From an uncultured Clostridia bacterium (lineage in GTDB: Bacteria; Bacillota; Clostridia; Oscillospirales; Acutalibacteraceae), in assembly GCA_945912145.1 (NCBI GenBank), contig CAMEBF010000010.1, positions 1 through 64,000 on the forward strand: DNA of 64,000 nt, given 5' to 3'. Positions 57,577-64,000 of the stretch are shown here, piece after piece (the stretch's first letter is position 1; each line of letters opens with the position of its first letter). The notes beneath the pieces are model-generated. The model saw only the letters and a list, made by a program, of their open reading frames with translations. It did not search any database and was not told the DNA's origin. The position numbers and the translations under genes are program-made.

Positions 57577-59439
57577 ATGTCACTTCACCTGAAAAAAGCT
57601 CTGAGTATTTTGCTCGCGGTTGTCATGGCGTTCGGCGTGTTTACCGTCTGCGGTTTTGCCGAGACTGCCGATGAGCAGCCCGGATACGAAATTCCCGCTT
57701 TACAGAACGGCGAGATTACGCCCACGATTATCGTGCCCGGCATCAGCCAGTCCGTTTCTGTTTACTGCGACGAAAACGGGAATCCGATCAAGGATAAAAA
57801 CGGCAAAACGCTTGAAGGCGGGCTGCTGATCATCGATTCGTCGAATCTTGTTTCCCTGATTCTCAAAAAACTTGCGCTGCCGCTGCTTTCCTCCCTGCTG
57901 ACGCAGAGCGTCGATGAGGATCTTGCGCAGGGCGTTTACGACGTCGTGTGCCAGCTGTTCTCGATTCAGAAGTCCGACAAATCGGGCAACGCGGTGAACA
58001 ATCTTGTTGTCAAGAGCTATAACTATCCGCTTTCGCAGTACGACGAAGGGTCAAAGGGCTGGTTCTACCGGATGCTCCCGATGGAGCCCGTCGTGGAAGA
58101 GATCAGTGAAACCTACGGCGTAAACGGTGAAAATTATGTCTATCTGTATACGTTCCCGCTGATCGGCGATCCGATCGCATCGGGTGAAGGCCTGTTCGAT
58201 TATATTGCCATGGTCAAAGAGCAGACCGGTTGCTCCAAGGTCAATCTTGTCGGCGTCAGCCTCGGCGGAACGATTGTTTCGTCCTATTGCGATCTTGTCA
58301 TGGATCGCGGCGGTGATTTCTCGGATATCAACAAGATTGTCAATGTTGTTGCTTGCTTAGACGGCACGGATCTGTTTGCCGATTTTTATGACAGAAACTG
58401 GAATCTCTCCGATGAATTTCTGTACGGCAGCTACATTCCCGGTATTATGGCGGAATCCGGTGCCGATGAATATGTCGGTCACCTGCTGAATATCGTGATC
58501 CGCATTCTGCCGAAAGACGTTCTGTACACGATTCTGACGGCGGCGATGGACGGTATGCTTGATACGCTGCTTGTCAACTGCCCGCAGTTCTGGTCGATGG
58601 TTCCCTCCGACCGCTACGACGCGCTTGCGGATGAGTATCTGTCCGATCCCGATATGGCGACAATCCGCGCGAAGACCGACCGCTATCAGGAAGCGCGTCT
58701 GGATCTGAAAGAGAACCTGCTTTATGCGCATGAAAACTATGATGTGGATGTCTTCAGCGTCTGCGGTTACGGACGTCAGTACGATACGGGCGACTATTGC
58801 TTCCTCGGCATTGCCGGTTCCTCCGTGACCTCCAACTCGGATTCCATTATTGATATTGATTCCACTTCGCTCGGTGCAACCTATGCGGTTGCCGGTGAGA
58901 CGCTCGAAAACGGCAATTCTCCCGACAAAGAGCTGGATATTTCCACCTGCCTGTTCCCTGAGACGACATGGTTCTTCTACGGGCAGCATCATGAAGTCGG
59001 CCGTTCGGATGTCGTCATCAAATTGCTTGCCGGCATCATCAGCGACAATATCACCGACGTCAATTCGTCTGCTTCTTTCCCGCAGTTCAATTACGGACGC
59101 AACACCAGAACCCTTACCCGTCCTGACGGTCTGATGGATAAGGCGGAGGCTGTTTTGGCGAATGTTGACGGCGAATACACGCAGGAGCAGATCAATACGG
59201 TCAAGCCCGTTTATGAGAAAGCGTCCGCCATGCTTGCGAACACCGTTCTGACGGCGGATTCGGCGGATGAAGCGAAAGCCATGACGCAGGAGCTTAATGA
59301 CGCGCTGGCCGTTACGGGTCTTACGACCGCGACCTCGCAGACCAACTTCTTTATCAAAATTCTGAATAAGATCTTTGCCGCGCTTGACGCCGCTGTGATG
59401 GAAAAAGTCGGCGGACAGGGCTTCAGCGATAAGTTTTAA
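57577..59439 (+). CDS. secreted alpha/beta-hydrolase, LCAT-like
   Basis: 620 residues. Signal peptide about 1-27 (KKALSILLAVVMAFGVFTVC). An alpha/beta-hydrolase core follows: TPTIIVPGISQS (oxyanion region, about 48-59) and the nucleophile elbow NLVGVSLGGTIVSS with Ser at about residue 227. The catalytic Asp and a later HHEVGR His (about 472) are plausible partners. The spread-out core with a long insertion resembles lecithin:cholesterol acyltransferase-type lipases. The last about 80 residues form a helical region (DGEYTQEQINTVKPVYEKAS). Substrate unknown. Monocistronic, with its own promoter and terminator. Confidence 0.8.
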   Translation: MSLHLKKALSILLAVVMAFGVFTVCGFAETADEQPGYEIPALQNGEITPTIIVPGISQSVSVYCDENGNPIKDKNGKTLEGGLLIIDSSNLVSLILKKLALPLLSSLLTQSVDEDLAQGVYDVVCQLFSIQKSDKSGNAVNNLVVKSYNYPLSQYDEGSKGWFYRMLPMEPVVEEISETYGVNGENYVYLYTFPLIGDPIASGEGLFDYIAMVKEQTGCSKVNLVGVSLGGTIVSSYCDLVMDRGGDFSDINKIVNVVACLDGTDLFADFYDRNWNLSDEFLYGSYIPGIMAESGADEYVGHLLNIVIRILPKDVLYTILTAAMDGMLDTLLVNCPQFWSMVPSDRYDALADEYLSDPDMATIRAKTDRYQEARLDLKENLLYAHENYDVDVFSVCGYGRQYDTGDYCFLGIAGSSVTSNSDSIIDIDSTSLGATYAVAGETLENGNSPDKELDISTCLFPETTWFFYGQHHEVGRSDVVIKLLAGIISDNITDVNSSASFPQFNYGRNTRTLTRPDGLMDKAEAVLANVDGEYTQEQINTVKPVYEKASAMLANTVLTADSADEAKAMTQELNDALAVTGLTTATSQTNFFIKILNKIFAALDAAVMEKVGGQGFSDKF

Positions 59440-59458
59440 TTCTGTTTTGGCATTCCGG

Positions 59459-59488
59459 ACGCCGCTCTTTTCAGGGCGGCGTTTTCTT
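59459..59488 (+). terminator. terminator of the secreted hydrolase gene
   Basis: ACGCCGC (59459-59465) and GCGGCGT (59476-59482), followed by TTTCTTT. Confidence 0.75.
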
Positions 59489-59557
59489 TAAGCCTTGTTT
59501 AAGCGTCTTGCTGTACAATAAAAACGGTGTTTTTTAGAATTTTTTCGGAAAATCCTA

Positions 59558-59586
59558 TTGTAACGCTAAGGAAAATGGTGTATAAT
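59558..59586 (+). promoter_or_regulatory. promoter of first PpiC-like gene
   Basis: TTGTAA (59558-59563), 17 bp, TATAAT (59581-59586). Confidence 0.7.
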
Positions 59587-59629
59587 TCAATTATTATGAG
59601 TCGTAGACCGAAACGGAAGGTGCTTATTG

Positions 59630-61285
59630 ATGGATGACAATTTTGTGAATCCTGAAACCCCCAATGAAAATGAAAGTGAATTTGAGCAGTTCCTGAAAAA
59701 CTCGCAGAACGCCGCGCCGGAGTCAGAGTCATCCGACGGGAATGCGGAGAAAACGATGCTGCCGGAAGATCCCCAAGAGAAACCGGCCGAAGATCCGGAA
59801 ATCGCCAAAAAAAAGAAAAAGAATAAGGGCGCTGTCGCCTTGATTATCGTATTGGTACTGATCATGATCGCCGCCATCGGCGTAATGGTTACTGTGCTGG
59901 TTCGTTCGGATTCCGGTTCTGATTCTTTCGATCCCGAAAAAACGGTAGTAACAGTCAGTGATCTTGCAAGCAAAGAAAATGTAACAGGCGGCAATGCTGA
60001 ATCGGCGATAGACATCGGTAATATTGAAATCAGCGCCGCAGAATTCTATCTGATCTATATGGACTACTATGGAAGATATTCTTATTATTATCCGGAAGAT
60101 CAGCTCAAAGAAATGGCAATTGACTTCCTTGTTTTTAACAATACGCTGTATGCCCAGGCTCTTGCCGCCGGTTATTCATTGACAGACGAAGATAATCAGA
60201 GTATTGACGATCTCATTGGTGAGATTCGCTTGCAAGCGGAAGCAGAAAGCGTGTCGATCGAGGAATATGTTGAAAAGTACGTCCTCAAGGACTACACGAT
60301 AGATATGTACAGAAGTTTTCTGGAAAAGCAGATGCTTGTCAATAACTACTACGAGGACTGCATGAAGAAACTGGAAAAAGAGCTGACACCCGGCGAGATT
60401 GAAAAAGCGTATAACGCCGATATAACCGCTTACGACATTGCGAGCTTTTCCTATTGGTATATTTCCGCGGCGGAGGAGAATGCACAGGAGCAGGCCGATC
60501 AGGTTGTGGAAGCCGTTAAGGCCGGCAGTACGCTTGACGAGGCGATCCAGTCCGTGACCGGCGACAGCACCAAGACGGCCAACAAGATCACCGGCTATAC
60601 AAAGAGTGATGTGACGCAGAATTTTTCCTCCGAAGCGGCGGAATGGCTCTTCGCCGTCAAGGAAGACGGCAGCTATGAGAATCAGGCGGGTGCCGTTACG
60701 TCCGTGAAAGCCGATAACGGAATGATCTATATCTTCTGTGTCGACGGCGCGCCGCACCGTAATGAGTTTGTTCCGGCGACGGTCGCGTATATCGAAGTCG
60801 ATATCGGAACGGATACCTCTGTCAAGTCGGAGGGCGAGCAGAAAGCGATCGCTCATTCGACGGCTCTGAAGATCAAGGAGCAGTTCGACAAAACGGATAA
60901 ACAATATAACTCTTTTGAATCGCTCATGGTTGAATATAATAACGGTGATAATGAGCTTGTCTCCGGCGATGTTTTTGAAAGCATCACGCCGAACGGCACT
61001 CACGACGCCGGTGTCGAGGCTTGGAGCTTTGATGAAGCTCGCAAGGTCGGTGATTGCGAGATTGTAGAGGGCGACGGCTGTTATTATGTGCTGTATTATA
61101 AAGAGAAGGCCGAGTCTCCCGTCTGGTATTCCGCTGTCAAAGAGAAGCTCCTGACGGATAAACAGACCGCGTGGCAGGATAGTATCCAAAAACTCAGCGA
61201 AGGCAAGGTCGTGACGGACGACGCCGCGATCGACGAAGTTATCGCTTATGTAAAATCCTCCGCACAAAATGCGATGGCGCAGTAA
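59630..61285 (+). CDS. membrane-anchored SurA/PrsA-like foldase
   Basis: 551 residues. A charged cytoplasmic N-terminus (about 1-65, ending KKKKKNKG), one membrane segment (about 66-90, VALIIVLVLIMIAAIGVMVT) and a large outer part with SurA-like helical N-terminal modules and a degenerate parvulin-type region near the C-terminus (GDCEIVEGDGCYYVLYYKEK resembles the last strand of PpiC domains). Probably a peptidyl-prolyl isomerase or chaperone for exported proteins; catalytic residues are not clear, so it may be chaperone only. GGAAGGTG lies before ATG 59630. A related gene follows. Confidence 0.75.
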   Translation: MDDNFVNPETPNENESEFEQFLKNSQNAAPESESSDGNAEKTMLPEDPQEKPAEDPEIAKKKKKNKGAVALIIVLVLIMIAAIGVMVTVLVRSDSGSDSFDPEKTVVTVSDLASKENVTGGNAESAIDIGNIEISAAEFYLIYMDYYGRYSYYYPEDQLKEMAIDFLVFNNTLYAQALAAGYSLTDEDNQSIDDLIGEIRLQAEAESVSIEEYVEKYVLKDYTIDMYRSFLEKQMLVNNYYEDCMKKLEKELTPGEIEKAYNADITAYDIASFSYWYISAAEENAQEQADQVVEAVKAGSTLDEAIQSVTGDSTKTANKITGYTKSDVTQNFSSEAAEWLFAVKEDGSYENQAGAVTSVKADNGMIYIFCVDGAPHRNEFVPATVAYIEVDIGTDTSVKSEGEQKAIAHSTALKIKEQFDKTDKQYNSFESLMVEYNNGDNELVSGDVFESITPNGTHDAGVEAWSFDEARKVGDCEIVEGDGCYYVLYYKEKAESPVWYSAVKEKLLTDKQTAWQDSIQKLSEGKVVTDDAAIDEVIAYVKSSAQNAMAQ

Positions 61286-61292
61286 TAAGGGC

Positions 61293-61321
61293 TTGTAAAT
61301 TTCGGCAAAATAGTGTAAAAT
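61293..61321 (+). promoter_or_regulatory. promoter of second PpiC-like gene
   Basis: TTGTAA (61293-61298), 17 bp, TAAAAT (61316-61321), just after the stop of the first gene. Confidence 0.6.
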
Positions 61322-61367
61322 AGCTTAGGGCTTTCCTCAGCGATTAGTTTGAAAGGTGTTTATTCTT

Positions 61368-63158
61368 ATGGAAAAAAAAGAAAAAGATTATTCTGACAAA
61401 TATCGTCAGGAACGAAAAGAAAGAATTGCCAAACAGGCAAAAAGTGCAGGAAAAAAATCCAATGCGCATCCGGGTGCCAGAAAAACGGCGGGAAAGGTTT
61501 TTTCCGTTGTCGTTGCCGTCGTGGCCGTTGTGGCACTGCTTGCCGCCTCCCTGAATTTCATGGAGGTGCCGCAGATGCTCATCAAGGCTGTTACCATCGA
61601 CGGAAAATCCTATTCGATGAGCGAGCTGAGCTGTTACTATATGATGGCGTACAGATCGGTTGTCAGCCAGGCTTCTGCCTATGATCAGCAGTACGGCGCC
61701 CAATACGGCTACGGCAAATTGTTTACCGGTTATGACACATCTCTCTCTCCCGCCGACCAGACGACAAAGGACGACAACGGCAATGAGATCACATGGGACG
61801 AATACTTCCTGCAGGAAGCGATCGAGAGTATGGCCAATATCAAGAGATATTATAACGCGGCAGTCGAAGCCGGCGTGGAGCTTTCCGAAGAGGATGCAGC
61901 GAGTATTCAGGAAACGCTTGATTACTATAAGTCCAATGCGGGCAATGCTTCTCTTTCCAAGTTGCTCTCCGTGAATTTCGGTAAGGGCGTCACCGCAAAG
62001 CTCTTTAAAAAGGTGCTGACGGAACAGGCTATTGCGAGCACATATCAGGAGCAGCTTCAGGAGGAACTGAAAAACGGTTATTCCGATGCCGATATTGAGA
62101 AGATCTATCAGGAAGATATAACGGCTTATGATGTCGTAACGGGCAGATGGTTCACGATTGATGTGGAATCCGATGTGCCTGCCGAAACCGCAAGCGGCGA
62201 AGAGGAATCCTCCGGCGCAGAGAGAGCACCCATCGCCGAGGAGCTGAAGGCGCAGGAATTTATTTCAAAAGTAAAATCTCAGCAGAACTACAATGAGGAG
62301 ACATTCAAGGCGACTGTTCTCGAATATGTCGATAAAGACGACGAGGATTACGAGAATTATAAAAATGACGCAATGACAAGCCTTACGAAGGTTGATAAGG
62401 AAACGCTCAAGTCAAAGGTCGGCGAAACGGCTGCAAACTGGTTCTACGAGCAGGATGGAAACGGAAATTATGTCCGTCAGGCCGGAGATATGAATTATTT
62501 CCTGAATGAAGATAACAGTCTTGTATATATTTTCTATGCAAGCGGTGCGCCGTTCCGTGATGAGGCCGTTCAGGCGTCCGTCCGTCATATCCTTGTCCAG
62601 TATCCCACGGAAACGACCGAGGCTGTTTCCGGCGAAGAGGCTACCGATACGGAGGAAACGACCGTTGCCGCCGAGGTCAAATCCGAGTGTAAGAGCGAGG
62701 CCGAATCCATTCTGGCACAGTATAAGGATTATATCAACGAAAATGAGAGCGGCGTGGCTGACGAAGAGTATTTCGGCGAGCTTGCCAGCAAGCTCAGCGA
62801 CGATACCCGTTCGCAGAGTAACGGCGGTCTGTGCTCCGATATGAGAAACGACGGTTCTTATGTGAAAAACTTTGAGGACTGGGTATTCGCTGAGGGGCAG
62901 TTTGACGGCGAAACAAGAACAGCGGGTGATACCGGTATTGTCGAGACAGAGTTCGGTTATCACGTTATGTACTATGTCGGTGCTCATGACCATCCCGAAT
63001 GGTATGAAACGATTTTGAACGAACGCGCCAACGAGGATTGGGAGAAAAAGCAGACCGAATTTGACGAGAGCTTCGGCGAGGATGCTATCGTCAGAAAAGA
63101 ATGGGCCTGCGGCCGTCTCAAGAAGTCCTGCTTGAAGCTGATCAACAGCGGAAGATAA
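61368..63158 (+). CDS. membrane-anchored PpiC-type peptidyl-prolyl isomerase
   Basis: 596 residues. A Lys-rich cytoplasmic N-terminus (about 1-45), one membrane segment (about 46-66, VFSVVVAVVAVVALLAASL), SurA-like helical modules, and a parvulin domain at about 405-555 with QASVRHILVQYP, DTRSQSNGGLCSDM and TEFGYHVMYYVG. This is the clearer rotamase of the tandem pair. Acidic TETTE-rich inserts occur in the domain. Probably assists folding of secreted proteins, as PrsA does in Bacillus. GAAAGG precedes ATG 61368. Confidence 0.85.
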   Translation: MEKKEKDYSDKYRQERKERIAKQAKSAGKKSNAHPGARKTAGKVFSVVVAVVAVVALLAASLNFMEVPQMLIKAVTIDGKSYSMSELSCYYMMAYRSVVSQASAYDQQYGAQYGYGKLFTGYDTSLSPADQTTKDDNGNEITWDEYFLQEAIESMANIKRYYNAAVEAGVELSEEDAASIQETLDYYKSNAGNASLSKLLSVNFGKGVTAKLFKKVLTEQAIASTYQEQLQEELKNGYSDADIEKIYQEDITAYDVVTGRWFTIDVESDVPAETASGEEESSGAERAPIAEELKAQEFISKVKSQQNYNEETFKATVLEYVDKDDEDYENYKNDAMTSLTKVDKETLKSKVGETAANWFYEQDGNGNYVRQAGDMNYFLNEDNSLVYIFYASGAPFRDEAVQASVRHILVQYPTETTEAVSGEEATDTEETTVAAEVKSECKSEAESILAQYKDYINENESGVADEEYFGELASKLSDDTRSQSNGGLCSDMRNDGSYVKNFEDWVFAEGQFDGETRTAGDTGIVETEFGYHVMYYVGAHDHPEWYETILNERANEDWEKKQTEFDESFGEDAIVRKEWACGRLKKSCLKLINSGR

Positions 63159-63180
63159 GCAAAAAAACATAAAAAGATCC

Positions 63181-63211
63181 GGAGAACTTCCTGTGGGAGG
63201 TTCTCCTTTTT
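63181..63211 (+). terminator. terminator 1 after PpiC gene
   Basis: GGAGAAC (63181-63187) and GTTCTCC (63200-63206), followed by TTTTT. Confidence 0.8.
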
Positions 63212-63222
63212 CAATCAGATCA

Positions 63223-63253
63223 GCCGCCGCAGGCATTCCCGCGGCGGCTTTTT
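63223..63253. terminator. terminator 2 after PpiC gene
   Basis: GCCGCCGC (63223-63230) and GCGGCGGC (63241-63248), followed by TTTTT. On the other strand it lies 28 bases after the stop of the small Cys-rich gene and may act for it as well. Confidence 0.75.
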
Positions 63254-63280
63254 ATGACGTCTTAGTGGTTCTGTCGCTTA

Positions 63281-63415
63281 TCAGCCGCAGCAGCCGCAAC
63301 CTCTGTCGCAACCGCAGCCTCTGTCACAACCGCAGCCGCAGCCGTCGTTGTTGAAGAGAAGGACGAGGATGATGATGACGATAAGCCAAGAATTGTTGTT
63401 GCAGAAAAAGTTCAT
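63281..63415 (-). CDS. 44-aa membrane peptide with Cys/Gly-rich tail
   Basis: Begins MNFFCNNNSW, has one hydrophobic helix (LIVIIILVLLF, residues 11-21) and ends in a tail of repeated GCGC and DRGC units with ten cysteines in residues 26-43. A very strong AAGGAGG lies eight bases upstream of ATG 63415. Similar tiny helix-plus-Cys/Gly proteins occur in Clostridia, and some small membrane peptides of this kind are spore proteins; the neighbouring spoIIE fits that, but it is an inference. The cysteines could bind metal or be cross-linked. Confidence 0.7.
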   Translation of the reverse strand: MNFFCNNNSWLIVIIILVLLFNNDGCGCGCDRGCGCDRGCGCCG

Positions 63416-63499
63416 TGTCTGACCTCCTTTCCTATGCTTTCATTGCATCCTATGCGGCAATGCGGACAGGTGTTACAAAAAAAACATAGGAGGGGAAGG

Positions 63500-64000
63500 T
63501 CAATCGTCGTTCAGAAGAAGCGTGGCGGTCAGCACGGTGATGTCGTCCGGCGACTCCTTGTCCGCGTTCAGTCGGGCGGCATGCGCGAGCTTTTCGGCGA
63601 GCTCTTTGCCTTCGTAATCGGCGGCGTCCTTCAGAATATCGCGCCATGCGGAGACGGATTCCTCCGATACACCGTCCGACATCAGCACGAACGAGTCGCC
63701 GTCGCGAAGGCTCAGACTGATTTCCTCAAAGGCGATATTTTGCAGAATGCCGATCGGGAGAGAGGGCTTCGCAAGACGCAGGAGCTTTAAATGCCGCATC
63801 GCAATGGAGCTGCCGGCACCGGCCTTGAAAAATTCGACGTCGCCGTTGTAGAGATCGGTCACGGCGATATCGAGCGTCGCCAGAGATTCTTCACCGGAGC
63901 GCACCAGCATGGCGGCGTTGATCATTTTGAGAATGCTTTCGACGGGGTAGCCTGCGCCAAGGAGCATCGTCGCGAGAGAGCAGCACAGTACGGAGTCTGC
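63500..64000 (-). CDS. spoIIE: stage II sporulation protein E, C-terminal phosphatase part (cut by window edge)
   Basis: The visible 166 residues are the PP2C-type (PPM) phosphatase domain: ADSVLCCSLATMLLGAGYPVES, NAAMLVRSGEESLATLDIAV, FFKAGAGSSIAM, GDSFVLMSDGV and the metal-binding SPDDITVLTATL near the end. SpoIIE dephosphorylates SpoIIAA in the forespore to release sigma-F. The frame is open to the last base, so the membrane and regulatory domains lie beyond the window. It marks the organism as a spore former. Confidence 0.88.
   Translation of the reverse strand, partial: ADSVLCCSLATMLLGAGYPVESILKMINAAMLVRSGEESLATLDIAVTDLYNGDVEFFKAGAGSSIAMRHLKLLRLAKPSLPIGILQNIAFEEISLSLRDGDSFVLMSDGVSEESVSAWRDILKDAADYEGKELAEKLAHAARLNADKESPDDITVLTATLLLNDD

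Noticed and set aside
1-64000. tRNA or rRNA genes
   Set aside because: No cloverleaf with TTCGA-type T loops or rRNA-like conserved blocks was seen in the intergenic regions; a tRNA-scanning program would be needed to exclude them fully.

Overview
This window looks like a chromosomal segment of a spore-forming, anaerobic, moderately GC-rich member of the Clostridia (Oscillospiraceae/Ruminococcaceae-like). The evidence is the Firmicutes-type S10-spc-alpha ribosomal gene order, a CtsR-McsA-McsB-ClpC stress operon, a T-box leader on pheST, a dockerin protein, a reverse rubrerythrin next to a Fur-family repressor, and a SpoIIE fragment at the right edge. Most promoters I could place are -35/-10 pairs with a 17-bp spacer and short leaders. 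No rRNA, tRNA, CRISPR array, prophage or complete insertion sequence was seen.

Layout. 1-9.6 kb: accessory and small-molecule genes (membrane proteins, a broken and an intact XRE regulator, a zinc-ribbon membrane protein, a MATE exporter, a lipoprotein, an HD hydrolase, an SGNH hydrolase and galT). Inside it, at 6.1-6.4 kb, lies a compact convergent locus: a 29-codon ORF with a hairpin-occluded ribosome binding site, faced by an antisense RNA promoter. 9.8-18 kb: ridA-ilvA, a rhamnose isomerase/aldolase pair, a GH43 enzyme, and a lipoprotein/transporter operon. 18.2-22 kb: pheST with its T-box. 22-23.1 kb: Fur-family regulator and reverse rubrerythrin. 23.5-28.2 kb: ctsR-mcsA-mcsB-clpC. 28.3-33.2 kb: prfA, a Sua5-CoaE fusion, a lytic transglycosylase and an M18 aminopeptidase. 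33.7-41.2 kb: an orphan, argG, a dockerin protein, an HD hydrolase and sbcDC. 41.6-57.4 kb: S10-spc-alpha cluster with secY, adk, map, infA and rpoA. 57.5-64 kb: a secreted LCAT-like hydrolase, two PpiC-type foldases, a tiny Cys/Gly-rich membrane peptide and the 3' end of spoIIE.

The most unusual non-coding content is (i) the type I toxin-antitoxin-like locus at 6113-6421; (ii) at least nine copies of a MITE-like intergenic repeat, built of small hairpins joined by a constant linker and bounded by inverted terminal tracts that come in interchangeable types; (iii) paired 17-bp operators between a leaderless XRE gene and a zinc-ribbon membrane protein; and (iv) an apparent terminator in the S10 operon leader. 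The repeats sit mainly at gene 3' ends, but two copies or fragments lie inside the ctsR-clpC operon.

Function by group: CtsR represses its own operon and McsB/ClpC degrade arginine-phosphorylated proteins; the Fur-family protein probably controls itself and possibly the neighbouring peroxide/oxygen-reducing rubrerythrin; PheST synthesis is controlled by uncharged tRNA-Phe; RidA detoxifies the enamine/imine products of the adjacent threonine deaminase; RhaA and RhaD carry out the first and last steps of rhamnose breakdown, with the kinase not in view.
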